From Sphingomonas bacterium (lineage in GTDB: Bacteria > Pseudomonadota > Alphaproteobacteria > Sphingomonadales > Sphingomonadaceae), in assembly GCF_903643065.1 (NCBI RefSeq), contig NZ_CAHJWX010000098.1, forward strand, positions 1-6,806: a stretch of DNA of 6,806 nucleotides, given 5' to 3'. Of the stretch, positions 1 to 6,226 are shown in pieces. Positions within the stretch are counted from its first letter, which is position 1; each line of letters opens with the position of its first letter. The notes beneath the pieces are model-generated. The model saw nothing but the letters and a program-made list of their open reading frames with translations, was not told the origin of the DNA and made no database searches. The position numbers and the translations under genes are program-made.

Positions 1-630
1 CGCGCGCCCGACCTCGCGCCCGGCGTCGCCACGATCCGCGAGGTCGCCGGCCCCGCCGGGCTGGACCTCGCCCGGTGGCCGATGGCGATCGGGCGGGCGG
101 ACAATATCGATCGTCCGATCGATCGGCTCGGCAGCGCCCGCGCCTTCACCGCCGTCGCCATGCCCAATCCCCACCTCGTCGCCTTTGTCGACGCGGTAGA
201 CGAGGCGGAGCTGGTCGCGATCGGCGACGCATGCGCGGCGGCGCCCGGCTGGCTGCCCAACCGCGCCAACGTGTCGTTCGTCGAGCCCCGTCCCGGCGGG
301 CTGTTCGTGCGGACCTTTGAGCGCGGCGTCGGCCTGACCGACAGTTGCGGCAGCGCGATGGCCGCGTCGCTCTACGCCGCCTGCCTGACCGGACGCTGGC
401 CCCATGACAGCGAGGCGACGCTGTGGAACCGTGGCGGGCTGGTGCGCGGCGCGGCCGACGCCGGTGGCGAGGTGACGCTGCTCGGCAATGCGACCTGGGA
501 GTGGGAGGGCACGGCCGAGGTCGATCCCACGACCGGCGCGGTGGAAAAGGTGACGGTCGACCGGCGCTTCCCCGACGAGATCGCGGCATGGGCGGCGCTC
601 GCCGGCGCCCCGTCGGGAACGCAGGGTTGA
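1..630 (+). CDS. dapF: Diaminopimelate epimerase, divergent subtype (5' partial)
   Basis: The frame is open from base 1 and ends at TGA 628-630, so 209 C-terminal residues are visible and the start lies outside the window. DapF interconverts LL- and meso-diaminopimelate in the cytoplasm, for lysine and peptidoglycan synthesis. Visible family landmarks, numbered from the first residue in the window: MPNPH at 54-58 (usually MGNPH), substrate-binding Asn at 90 (NVSFVE), and ERGVGLTDSCGSAM at 107-120, which contains the Glu-Arg pair and the second catalytic Cys (116). The Asn to Glu to Cys spacings closely follow those I recall for the E. coli enzyme. The first catalytic Cys would lie upstream of the window. 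Odd points: GLT replaces the usual GET before the Cys, GSAM replaces GSGA, and the region after the Cys is about 35 residues longer than in E. coli. Some Firmicute DapF proteins show a similar pattern, from memory. The fold is shared with other epimerases and racemases, but NPH plus ERGxG favours DapF. Confidence 0.75.
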   Translation, partial: RAPDLAPGVATIREVAGPAGLDLARWPMAIGRADNIDRPIDRLGSARAFTAVAMPNPHLVAFVDAVDEAELVAIGDACAAAPGWLPNRANVSFVEPRPGGLFVRTFERGVGLTDSCGSAMAASLYAACLTGRWPHDSEATLWNRGGLVRGAADAGGEVTLLGNATWEWEGTAEVDPTTGAVEKVTVDRRFPDEIAAWAALAGAPSGTQG

Positions 631-679
631 CCGTCGCCGTTGCGACGACGACCAGCGACGGGACCCGGCTCGGACCGGG
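631..679. repeat. Two short hairpins between dapF and the FAH-family gene
   Basis: Directly after the dapF stop, CCGTCGC at 631-637 is complementary to GCGACGG at 655-661. A tighter alternative pairs CGTCGC at 632-637 with GCGACG at 642-647 across a 4-nt loop. A second stem pairs CCCGG 664-668 with CCGGG 675-679. No T-run follows, so these are not classical Rho-independent terminators. They may be a REP-like palindromic element or a processing signal. The pairings are seen directly; the function is unknown. Confidence 0.4.
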
Positions 680-689
680 ATGACGATAC

Positions 690-696
690 AGGAGAG
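690..696 (+). promoter_or_regulatory. Ribosome binding site of the FAH-family gene
   Basis: AGGAGAG lies 7 nt upstream of ATG 704. This decides the start: an in-frame ATG at 680 lies upstream of the Shine-Dalgarno sequence and would add eight residues without family similarity. Confidence 0.8.
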
Positions 697-703
697 CGTA
701 ACG

Positions 704-1720
704 ATGAAACTCGCCAGCCTCAAGCACGGCCGCGATGGCCGGCTGGTCGTCGTCTCGGACGACCTCGCCTGGCAGGCCGACGCCGGCCAGGTCGCGCCGA
801 CGCTGCAGGCCGCGCTCGACGATTGGGATCGCCTGCTCCCCGCGCTGCGCGCGCTGGCCACCGACGTGCGCAACCGGGCGATCCCGCTGAAACGCTTCCA
901 CGAGCACGCCGCCGCCGCGCCGCTGCCGCGCGCGTATCAATGGGCGGACGGCTCGGCTTATGTGAACCACGTCGCGCTGGTGCGGCAGGCGCGTGGGGCG
1001 GCGATGCCCGACAGTTTCTGGCACGACCCGCTGATGTACCAAGGCGGCTCCGACGGCTTCCTGGGCCCGCGCGATCCGATCCCGCTCGCCGACGAGGCGT
1101 GGGGCTGCGATCTGGAGGCCGAGGTGGTGGTCGTCACCGGCGACGTGCCGCTGGGCGCCTCGCGCGACGAGGCGCTGGCGGCGATCCGGCTGGTCGGGCT
1201 GACCAACGACGTGTCGTTGCGCAACCTCATCCCGGGCGACCTGGCCAAGGGCTTCGGCTTCTTCCAATCGAAGCCCGCGAGCGCCTTCTCGCCCGTGTTC
1301 GTCACGCCGGACGCGCTGGGCGACTGGTGGCGGGACGGGAAGCTCCATCGCAAGCTGATGGTCGACCTGAACGGCCAGCCCTTCGGCCGCGCGGAGGCGG
1401 GGCAGGACATGACCTTCGACTTCGGCACGCTCGTCGCGCACGCGGCGCGGACGCGCCGGCTCGGCGCGGGCACGATCGTCGGTTCGGGCACCGTGTCCAA
1501 CCGCGACGCCGATGGCGGCCCCGGCCAGCCGATCGCGGCCGGCGGCGTCGGCTATTCGTGCCTGGCCGAGGTCCGCACGGTGGAGACGATCACCGGCGGC
1601 CGGCCCGTCACCCCGTTCCTCCAGCGCGGCGACACCGTCCGCATCTGGGCGGAGGACGATCGCCACCACTCGATCTTCGGCGCGATCGAGCAAGTGGTCG
1701 GCGAGCAGGTGGCGGGCTGA
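704..1720 (+). CDS. Fumarylacetoacetate hydrolase-family protein
   Basis: A complete 338-residue cytoplasmic enzyme of the FAH fold. Family members cleave a C-C bond in beta-diketo acids such as fumarylacetoacetate (last step of tyrosine/homogentisate breakdown) or act on related keto acids, using a bound divalent metal. The metal site is visible: LEAE at 137-140 supplies the Glu-x-Glu pair, and TNDVSLRN at 167-174 supplies the Asp. The preceding MYQGGSDGFLGP (111-122) is typical of the longer bacterial form and probably gives the fourth acid (Asp117, inferred). Further family signatures are GSGTVSN (260-266) and GVGYSCLAEVRTVETI (281-296), followed by the RGDTVRI strand. Residues 1-80 form the extra N-terminal region seen in ~335-residue bacterial FAH proteins. 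The start is set by AGGAGAG 7 nt upstream. It lies 73 bp after dapF on the same strand, and no homogentisate-pathway gene is visible nearby, so the substrate cannot be fixed from context. The family call is firm; true fumarylacetoacetase is the best single guess. Confidence 0.88.
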   Translation: MKLASLKHGRDGRLVVVSDDLAWQADAGQVAPTLQAALDDWDRLLPALRALATDVRNRAIPLKRFHEHAAAAPLPRAYQWADGSAYVNHVALVRQARGAAMPDSFWHDPLMYQGGSDGFLGPRDPIPLADEAWGCDLEAEVVVVTGDVPLGASRDEALAAIRLVGLTNDVSLRNLIPGDLAKGFGFFQSKPASAFSPVFVTPDALGDWWRDGKLHRKLMVDLNGQPFGRAEAGQDMTFDFGTLVAHAARTRRLGAGTIVGSGTVSNRDADGGPGQPIAAGGVGYSCLAEVRTVETITGGRPVTPFLQRGDTVRIWAEDDRHHSIFGAIEQVVGEQVAG

Positions 1721-1744
1721 AGCGAGGCGATCCAGCCCGGCACC
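1708..1744 (+). terminator. Possible terminator hairpin of the FAH-family gene
   Basis: GGTGGCGGGCTG (1708-1719) pairs with CAGCCCGGCACC (1733-1744) with one mismatch, around a 13-nt loop. The left arm includes the TG of the FAH-family gene's stop codon, TGA 1718-1720. There is no T-run after it, so it could act with Rho or simply protect the 3' end. It sits in the 49-bp gap between convergent genes, where a terminator would be expected. Confidence 0.4.
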
Positions 1745-1746
1745 GC

Positions 1747-1773
1747 CCAGCGTGTCAGACGCCAGCGTGTCAG
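1747..1773. repeat. 15-bp tandem duplication across the esterase stop codon
   Basis: CCAGCGTGTCAG occurs at 1747-1758 and again at 1762-1773, a period of 15 bp. The esterase stop (TGA on the minus strand, 1770-1772) lies in one copy, and an in-frame second TGA (1755-1757) lies in the other. Read-through would add four residues only. It looks like a small slippage duplication. Confidence 0.7.
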
Positions 1774-2750
1774 GCCATCGCCGCTGCCGGCCCCCGACGC
1801 CGCAAGGTCGCACCGGTCAGCCCGAAGCCGACGATCATCATCGCCCAGGTGGTAGGGTCGGGGATGGAAGCGACGATCGCCTGGGCGATCAGGCCGTGGA
1901 CATAGGCGGTCGGGTGGATGCCGTCATAGTAGAGGTAGCCGGCGCAGTCACTGGCGAGACCCCCCGTCGCCACGCAACTGCTATGGACCAACGCCGGGTC
2001 GAGCCCATAGTCGGCGGGATGGTCCTGGATCGAGGTCTGCAACGTGGCGAGGTCGAACAGGCGGATCGACCCCGATGTACCCAACTGTTGCTGGAAGCTG
2101 TCGACGATCGAGCTGTATTGCGTGTTCAGGCCGGTCGACGCGAGCGTCGCATTGGCTTGCGCGGCGGTGCCGTAGATGCTCGGGATCTGTCCCACGTCCG
2201 GAAGGCCGACGACGATGATGTTGCGCGCGCCGTCGGTCATGATCAGCCGGGTCAGATCGGTCCGGAGGGCGGTGACCGTGTCGAGCGGCGAGGGCGCGCC
2301 AGGAAAGCCATAGTCACGGACATCGTTTCCGCCCGAGGTGATCAGCACCAGACTGTTCGCGTCGATGGCGGCGCGCCGGGCGAGCGGGCTGGTGGTGAGG
2401 GTCGATGGTTCGTAATAGCCGGTGATCTGGAAGCCGAGATCGGGCGGGATCTGGTTGGCGAAGAAGGTCGCGACGGTGGAGCCACCGACCGCATAATTCG
2501 TGCCGCCCTGCAGATAGGCGGTGGCCGGTCCGAACCCGAGCGCGAGCGATACGTCGTCCGCGAAGTTCAGCCCGTTGGTGAAGCGCCCCGACGCCGGCGC
2601 CGAGCCCGGTACCTGGGTCGCGGCGTTGCCGCTGTCGACCAGGCTGTCGCCGAACACGTACAGGCGATCATAGGGGGCCGCCGCGCAAACACTGGACGTT
2701 GCGAGCATCGCCGCACTGACAACCATCGCGAGCCGTTTGAAGCCGAGCAT
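1770..2750 (-). CDS. Secreted GDSL (SGNH) esterase/lipase with PEPxxWA-CTERM-type tail
   Basis: A 326-residue exported hydrolase. Residues 1-25 form a signal peptide (Lys-Arg, hydrophobic core, then SVCAAA) with probable signal peptidase I cleavage near residue 23-25; Val before the Cys argues against a lipobox. The SGNH blocks follow in order: FGDSLVDSGN (33-42, nucleophile Ser36), NYAVGGS (85-91, oxyanion Gly), SGGND (139-143, Asn142) and YDGIHPT (275-281, Asp276 and His279). Cys259 and Cys269 could form a disulfide. The C-terminus is a sorting tail: IPDPTTWAMM (296-305), a hydrophobic helix, then Arg-Arg-Arg (317-319). That matches the PEPxxWA-CTERM signal of sphingomonads, with Asp in place of Glu. 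By analogy the protein is cleaved and anchored or released at the surface by an exosortase; none is encoded here. The substrate is unknown; esters or lipids are likely. ATG 2750 is preferred over an adjacent GTG at 2753 because it sits 7 nt from AGAGGGGG. It is transcribed alone, convergent with the FAH-family gene. Confidence 0.9.
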   Translation of the reverse strand: MLGFKRLAMVVSAAMLATSSVCAAAPYDRLYVFGDSLVDSGNAATQVPGSAPASGRFTNGLNFADDVSLALGFGPATAYLQGGTNYAVGGSTVATFFANQIPPDLGFQITGYYEPSTLTTSPLARRAAIDANSLVLITSGGNDVRDYGFPGAPSPLDTVTALRTDLTRLIMTDGARNIIVVGLPDVGQIPSIYGTAAQANATLASTGLNTQYSSIVDSFQQQLGTSGSIRLFDLATLQTSIQDHPADYGLDPALVHSSCVATGGLASDCAGYLYYDGIHPTAYVHGLIAQAIVASIPDPTTWAMMIVGFGLTGATLRRRGPAAAMA

Positions 2751-2886
2751 CACATTTCCCCCTCTAATTCATCTCGTTTACCACGTCCAATGCCTCGCTC
2801 AATAGCAAGCGACGGCCCAATCAGCCTGTGAAGGACGCAACGGTGCCTTCCCCGCGTTTGCAGGGGCGGCATCGGCCGTTGGCGAC
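2751..2886. other. Intergenic region upstream of the esterase
   Basis: This is the left part of a gap of about 370 bp between the esterase and etfA. Apart from the esterase ribosome binding site I see no supported gene. It must hold the esterase promoter, but no clear -35/-10 pair can be read. Minus-strand open frames across it (for example 2750-3043 and 2799-3065) are Arg/Pro/Ser-rich and resemble no family I know. Confidence 0.5.
2758..2765 (-). promoter_or_regulatory. Ribosome binding site of the GDSL esterase
   Basis: On the minus strand AGAGGGGG lies 7 nt before ATG 2750 and 4 nt before GTG 2753, which favours the ATG as start. Confidence 0.7.
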
Positions 2887-3120
2887 ATGCGTCGGTAGGA
2901 AGCGTGCAAGGCCGACATGCTGCTCGATCTCGGGTTCGAAGTGATCGAGGCGGTTGGCGCGGACGCTGCGCGGCGGTTCCTTCGGGAGGATGTCGCCCCT
3001 GTCGATCCTGACCTCGGCGATGTCGGTACGGAGCCGACGACAATGCCCGACGGGGCGGTGATCAACCGATCGGGTAGCGCCGAACCTGCCCTGGCGCGCT
3101 TGCCGGAAGCATTGGTCTAA
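2887..3120 (+). pseudogene. Decayed response-regulator receiver domain (CheY-like) remnant
   Basis: Frame 1 on the plus strand reads MRR-stop (TAG 2896-2898)-EACKADMLLDLGFEVIEA, then VGADAARRFL, VDPDLGDVG and MPDGA, ending at TAA 3118-3120. ADMLxDLGFEVIEA followed by a second helix of the type ADxAxRxL is the usual alpha1-beta2-alpha2 segment of CheY-like proteins in alphaproteobacteria, and VDxxLxDVG resembles the beta3 strand with its phospho-acceptor Asp. The expected N-terminal acidic pair (DDE or EDE) is not found, the first part is interrupted by a stop, and the region after MPDGA does not complete a receiver domain of about 120 residues. A 67-residue product from ATG 2917 is possible (AAGG lies 5 nt upstream), but it would lack the first strand and could not fold as a normal receiver. 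I read it as a degenerating gene fragment. The similarity is judged from memory of the family, not from an alignment. Confidence 0.45.
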
Positions 3121-3123
3121 CAG

Positions 3124-4053
3124 CTACAGCTTCGCGGTCAGCTCCGGCACCAGCTTGAACAGGTCGCCGACTAGGCCGAGGTCGGCGACCTGGAAGATCG
3201 GGGCGTCGGCGTCCTTGTTGATCGCGATGATGACCTTGGAGTCCTTCATCCCCGCCAAATGCTGGATCGCGCCGGAGATGCCGACCGCGACATAGACCTC
3301 GGGCGCGACGATCTTGCCGGTCTGGCCGACCTGATAGTCGTTGGGCGCATAGCCCGCGTCCACCGCCGCGCGGGACGCGCCGACGCCGGCGCCCAGCTTG
3401 TCGGCGAGCGGCTCGATCAGCGCGTGATATTGGTCGGCCGAGCCCAGCGCGCGGCCGCCCGACACGATCACCTTGGCGCTGGTCAGCTCGGGCCGCGCGT
3501 TGCTGGCGATCTCGGCGCTGTCGAAGGTCGACAGGCCCTGGTCGCCCTGGCCCTGCACGGCCTCGACGCTGCCCGAGCCGCCGGTCGCCGCCGCCTTGGC
3601 GAACGCGGTGGTGCGCACGGTGATGACCTTCCGGGCGTCCGACGAGCGGACGGTCGCGATCGCGTTGCCGGCGTAGATCGGCCGGGTGAAGGTGTCGTCG
3701 CTCTCGACCGACAGGATGTCGCTGATCTGCATCACGTCGAGCAGCGCCGCGACGCGCGGCGCGATGTTCTTGCCCGTCGTGGTGGCGGGCACGACGAATG
3801 CGTCGTGGTGACCCATCAGCTCGACGACGAGCGGCGCGATATTCTCCGCCAGCGCGTGCGCATAGGCGGCGTCGTCGGCGAGGTGAACCTTGCCGACGCC
3901 CGCGATCCGCGCCGCGGCCTGCGCGACGCCGTCGACGTCCTGCCCCGCGACCAGCAGATGCACCTCGCCCAGCTTGCCCGCGGCGGTGACCGCGGCGAGC
4001 GTGGCGTCCTTGACGGTCGTGCCATCATGCTCGACCCAGACCAGACACTTCAT
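3124..4053 (-). CDS. etfA: Electron transfer flavoprotein subunit alpha
   Basis: A complete 309-residue protein, of usual length for the family. EtfA binds the redox-active FAD of the cytoplasmic ETF heterodimer, which carries electrons from acyl-CoA and other dehydrogenases to membrane ETF-ubiquinone oxidoreductase. Domain I (about 1-185) is the adenine-nucleotide-hydrolase-like fold, beginning [11 protein letters not shown]. Domain II is the FAD domain: SGGRALGS (198-205), [11 protein letters not shown] (225-235), QVGQTGK (241-247), and the family signature around VGISGAIQH (257-265) running to AIN (277-279). [10 protein letters not shown] near the C-terminus is also characteristic. All FAD-contacting motifs that I can recognise are intact. 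The start ATG has an A-rich AAAAGG about 9 nt upstream. It is the last gene of the sucC-etfB-etfA run, 90 bp after etfB, a wider gap than usual for this pair because a repeat-like hairpin element lies between them. No strong terminator is visible after its stop. Confidence 0.97.
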   Translation of the reverse strand: MKCLVWVEHDGTTVKDATLAAVTAAGKLGEVHLLVAGQDVDGVAQAAARIAGVGKVHLADDAAYAHALAENIAPLVVELMGHHDAFVVPATTTGKNIAPRVAALLDVMQISDILSVESDDTFTRPIYAGNAIATVRSSDARKVITVRTTAFAKAAATGGSGSVEAVQGQGDQGLSTFDSAEIASNARPELTSAKVIVSGGRALGSADQYHALIEPLADKLGAGVGASRAAVDAGYAPNDYQVGQTGKIVAPEVYVAVGISGAIQHLAGMKDSKVIIAINKDADAPIFQVADLGLVGDLFKLVPELTAKL

Positions 4054-4077
4054 CTCTTATTGCCTTTTGTTCGCCCC

Positions 4078-4090
4078 GAGCGACGTCGAG
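4078..4090 (+). repeat. GAGCG-NN-GTCGAG repeat core between etfB and etfA
   Basis: GAGCGACGTCGAG is flanked by CCCC on the left and GGGGGG on the right, so the whole can fold as a palindrome. The same core with a changed middle occurs at 6643-6655 and, inverted, at 6676-6688. This looks like one member of a dispersed palindromic (REP-like) family; genome copy number cannot be seen here. Confidence 0.55.
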
Positions 4091-4097
4091 GGGGGTT

Positions 4098-4139
4098 GCC
4101 CCGCCCGGTGCCGCGACGTCACGCGACACCGGGCGGTGC
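4098..4139 (-). other. Strong hairpin in the etfB-etfA intergenic region
   Basis: CCGCCCGGTG (4101-4110) is perfectly complementary to CACCGGGCGG (4127-4136). After one mismatch the stem continues with CGCG 4112-4115 against CGCG 4122-4125, leaving a 6-nt loop; two more pairs flank it outside. It begins right after the etfB stop on the transcribed strand. There is no U-run, so read-through into etfA is likely. It could stabilise the upstream mRNA or set the etfB:etfA ratio (inference). Confidence 0.6.
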
Positions 4140-4143
4140 GGGC

Positions 4144-4890
4144 CTATTTGGCGATGCCCATCGCCGACAGCTTCATCACCAGCTCGTCGACATCGGCGAC
4201 CTTGATCCCGGCGTTGCGCTTGCCCGGCTCGACCACCTTGAGCGTCTGGAGCCGGGGCGTGACGTCGACGCCGTAATCGGCGGCGGTCTTCTGCGCGAGC
4301 GGCTTGCTCTTCGCCTTCATGATGTTGGGCAGCGACGCATAGCGCGGCTCGTTGAGGCGCAGGTCCGTCGTCACGATCGCGGGCAGCTTGAAGGTATCGG
4401 TCTCCAGCCCGCCATCGACCTCGCGCGTCACCGTGACGGCGCCGCCCTCGATCACGACCTTGGACGCGAATGTGCCCTGACCCCAGCCGAGCAGCCCGGC
4501 GAGCATCTGCCCGGTCTGGTTGTTGTCGTCGTCGATCGCCTGCTTGCCCAGGATGATCAGGTCCGGCTTCTCCTCGTCGGCGATGGCCTTGAGGATCTTG
4601 GCGACGCCCAGCGGCTCGACCTTCTCGTCGCTGGTGACCAGGATCGCGCGGTCGGCGCCCATGGCGAGCGCGGTGCGCAGCGTCTCCTGCGCCTTGGGCT
4701 CGCCGATCGAGACCGCGACGATCTCGGTGACGCCCTGGGCCTTCAGGCGGATCGCCTCCTCGACCGCGATCTCGTCGAACGGGTTCATGCTCATCTTGAC
4801 GTTGGCGAGATCGACGCCCGTGCCGTCCGCCTTCACGCGCGGCTTCACGTTATAGTCGAGCACCCGCTTGACGGGGACGAGGACCTTCAT
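4144..4890 (-). CDS. etfB: Electron transfer flavoprotein subunit beta
   Basis: A complete 248-residue protein, close to the usual size. EtfB pairs with EtfA, binds the structural AMP, and carries the recognition loop that docks partner dehydrogenases. It starts [19 protein letters not shown], typical of the family. The nucleotide-binding stretch is [21 protein letters not shown] (115-135). The family signature [19 protein letters not shown] (156-174) is followed by [18 protein letters not shown] (177-194); the leucine in SLPNIM corresponds to the anchoring leucine of the recognition loop. This is a group I (housekeeping) type ETF, not a FixA or bifurcating type, as judged from these motifs. 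The start at ATG 4890 follows GGAGAG by 7 nt; an in-frame TTG at 4905 overlaps that site and is rejected. It lies 40 bp after sucC and 90 bp before etfA on the same strand. Confidence 0.97.
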   Translation of the reverse strand: MKVLVPVKRVLDYNVKPRVKADGTGVDLANVKMSMNPFDEIAVEEAIRLKAQGVTEIVAVSIGEPKAQETLRTALAMGADRAILVTSDEKVEPLGVAKILKAIADEEKPDLIILGKQAIDDDNNQTGQMLAGLLGWGQGTFASKVVIEGGAVTVTREVDGGLETDTFKLPAIVTTDLRLNEPRYASLPNIMKAKSKPLAQKTAADYGVDVTPRLQTLKVVEPGKRNAGIKVADVDELVMKLSAMGIAK

Positions 4891-4897
4891 CGCTTCT

Positions 4898-4903
4898 CTC
4901 TCC
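4898..4903 (-). promoter_or_regulatory. Ribosome binding site of etfB
   Basis: GGAGAG on the minus strand, 7 nt before ATG 4890. It fixes the etfB start and is the clearest Shine-Dalgarno sequence in the operon; those of sucC and etfA are weaker. Confidence 0.75.
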
Positions 4904-4911
4904 AAAGCCTG

Positions 4912-4929
4912 CCGCCTCTGCGAGGGCGG
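4912..4929 (-). other. Small hairpin in the sucC-etfB gap
   Basis: CCGCC (4912-4916) pairs with GGCGG (4925-4929), extended by TC/GA with one bulged G and a 3-nt loop. It lies between the sucC stop and the etfB ribosome binding site. With a 40-bp gap and no U-run it is unlikely to end transcription. Confidence 0.35.
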
Positions 4930-4930
4930 T

Positions 4931-6130
4931 TCAGGCCGCCTTCTTCACCTCGGCGACGATCTTGCGCGCGGCGTCGCCCAGATCGTTGGCGGGGACGATC
5001 GCCAGGCCGGAGCCCGCCAGGATCGCCTTGCCCTGCTCGACATTGGTGCCCTCCAGCCGGACCACAAGGGGGACGGCCAGGTTCACCTCGCGCGCGGCGG
5101 CGACGATGCCGTCGGCGATGATGTCGCAGCGCATGATGCCGCCGAAGATGTTGACCAGGATACCCTTCACATTGGGGTCGCCCAGGATGATCTTAAACGC
5201 CGCCGTCACCTTCTCCTTGTTGGCGCCGCCGCCGACGTCGAGGAAATTGGCGGGGAACATGCCGTTCAGCTTGATGATGTCCATCGTCGCCATGGCGAGG
5301 CCCGCGCCGTTGACCATGCAGCCGATGTCGCCGTCGAGCTTGATATAGGCGAGGTCGTACTTGCTCGCCTCGATCTCGGCCGGGTCCTCCTCCGTCTCGT
5401 CGCGCAGCGCGGCCAGGTCCTTGTGGCGGAACATCGCGTTCGCATCGAAGCCGACCTTGGCATCGAGCACCATCAGTCGGCCGTCGTCGGTCACCGCGAG
5501 CGGGTTGATCTCGATCTGCGCGGCGTCGGTGCCCAGGAACGTGGCGTACAGCTTCGACGCGACGTTCGCCGCCTGCTTGGCGAGATCGCCCGTCAGCCCC
5601 AGCGCGGCGGCGACGGCGCGGCCGTGATGGGGCATGAAGCCGGTCGCGGTGTCGATGTCGAGCGTGGTGATCTTCTCCGGCGTGTCGTGCGCCACCGTCT
5701 CGATGTCCATGCCGCCCTCCGTCGAGGCGACCATCGAGACGCGGCCGGTCGCGCGATTGACCAGCAGCGCCAGGTAGAACTCCCGGGCGATGTCGACGCC
5801 GTCGGTGACGTACAGGCGGTTGACCTGCTTGCCGTGCTCGCCGGTCTGCACGGTAACCAGCGTGTTGCCGAGCATGTCGGCCGCCGCCGCGCGGACCTCG
5901 TCCGCCGTGCGCGCGAGGCGGACCCCGCCCTTGGCGTCGGGGCCCAGCTCCTTGAACTTGCCCTTGCCACGCCCGCCGGCATGGATCTGCGCCTTGACCA
6001 CATAGAGCGGCCCCGGCAGCCGGCCGGCGGCGGCGACCGCCTCGTCGACGGTCATCGCGGCGTGGCCGTCGGGCACGGGGACGCCGAACTTGGCCAGCAG
6101 CTCCTTGGCCTGATATTCGTGGATGTTCAT
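4931..6130 (-). CDS. sucC: Succinyl-CoA synthetase (ADP-forming) subunit beta
   Basis: A complete 399-residue protein, the usual size for alphaproteobacterial SucC. With SucD it converts succinyl-CoA, ADP and phosphate to succinate, CoA and ATP in the TCA cycle. It starts [12 protein letters not shown], the family N-terminus. The ATP-grasp domain shows [12 protein letters not shown] (46-57), with the nucleotide-binding Lys46 and the GRGK loop. EINPL (207-211) and LDAKVGFD (222-229) carry the Mg-binding Asn and Asp. The CoA-ligase domain shows [18 protein letters not shown] (267-284), FLDVGGGA (296-303) and the phosphate-binding [15 protein letters not shown] (327-341). All key positions look intact. 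ATG 6130 is chosen because 20 further in-frame residues upstream (to 6190) have no family similarity; AAGG lies about 10 nt before the ATG, a weak site. It heads the run sucC-etfB-etfA. SucD, usually adjacent, is absent: etfB follows directly and the upstream neighbour is divergent. Confidence 0.97.
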   Translation of the reverse strand: MNIHEYQAKELLAKFGVPVPDGHAAMTVDEAVAAAGRLPGPLYVVKAQIHAGGRGKGKFKELGPDAKGGVRLARTADEVRAAAADMLGNTLVTVQTGEHGKQVNRLYVTDGVDIAREFYLALLVNRATGRVSMVASTEGGMDIETVAHDTPEKITTLDIDTATGFMPHHGRAVAAALGLTGDLAKQAANVASKLYATFLGTDAAQIEINPLAVTDDGRLMVLDAKVGFDANAMFRHKDLAALRDETEEDPAEIEASKYDLAYIKLDGDIGCMVNGAGLAMATMDIIKLNGMFPANFLDVGGGANKEKVTAAFKIILGDPNVKGILVNIFGGIMRCDIIADGIVAAAREVNLAVPLVVRLEGTNVEQGKAILAGSGLAIVPANDLGDAARKIVAEVKKAA

Positions 6131-6190
6131 GGGGACATCGCCTTGACTGGGATGGCGCTCGCTAAAGCACAGCGCGCTGGGCGAATCCAT

Positions 6191-6226
6191 AGCCGGGGGG
6201 TGGCTGGCGACCCCGTCAGCCCGGCT
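6191..6226. other. Inverted repeat in the sucC-PilZ divergent region
   Basis: AGCCGGG (6191-6197) is perfectly complementary to CCCGGCT (6220-6226), with a possible inner GGGG/CCCC pairing (6197-6200 with 6211-6214) as an alternative. It lies 60 bp or more upstream of sucC and 40 bp upstream of the PilZ gene, in the 136-bp region that should contain both promoters. Its role is unknown: leader hairpin or chance in GC-rich DNA. Confidence 0.35.

Noticed and set aside
680..703. An upstream ATG (680) as start of the FAH-family gene
   Set aside because: It precedes the AGGAGAG site and adds MTIQESVT, which does not resemble the family start; ATG 704 has ideal spacing.
146..1813. A minus-strand open frame of about 555 codons opposite dapF and the FAH-family gene
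   Set aside because: It is Arg/Ala/Gly-rich with no recognisable domain and lies opposite two convincing genes. In GC-rich DNA stops are rare in antisense frames, so long shadows are expected.
1512..2831. A plus-strand open frame of about 439 codons opposite the esterase
   Set aside because: It overlaps the FAH-family gene's end out of frame and lies opposite the esterase, whose signal peptide, catalytic blocks and tail are all clear.
2750..3043. A 97-codon minus-strand frame just before the esterase, overlapping its start
   Set aside because: The overlap imitates translational coupling, but the peptide is Arg/Pro-rich, has no recognisable motif, and lies antisense to the better-supported receiver remnant.
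3259..5121. A plus-strand open frame of about 620 codons opposite etfA and etfB
   Set aside because: The composition (Arg, Asp, His, Gly, Leu) is that of an antisense shadow, and the opposite strand carries etfA and etfB with all motifs intact.
6131..6190. A 20-residue N-terminal extension of SucC
   Set aside because: The extension is in frame but has no family similarity; [12 protein letters not shown] at 6130 is the standard start.
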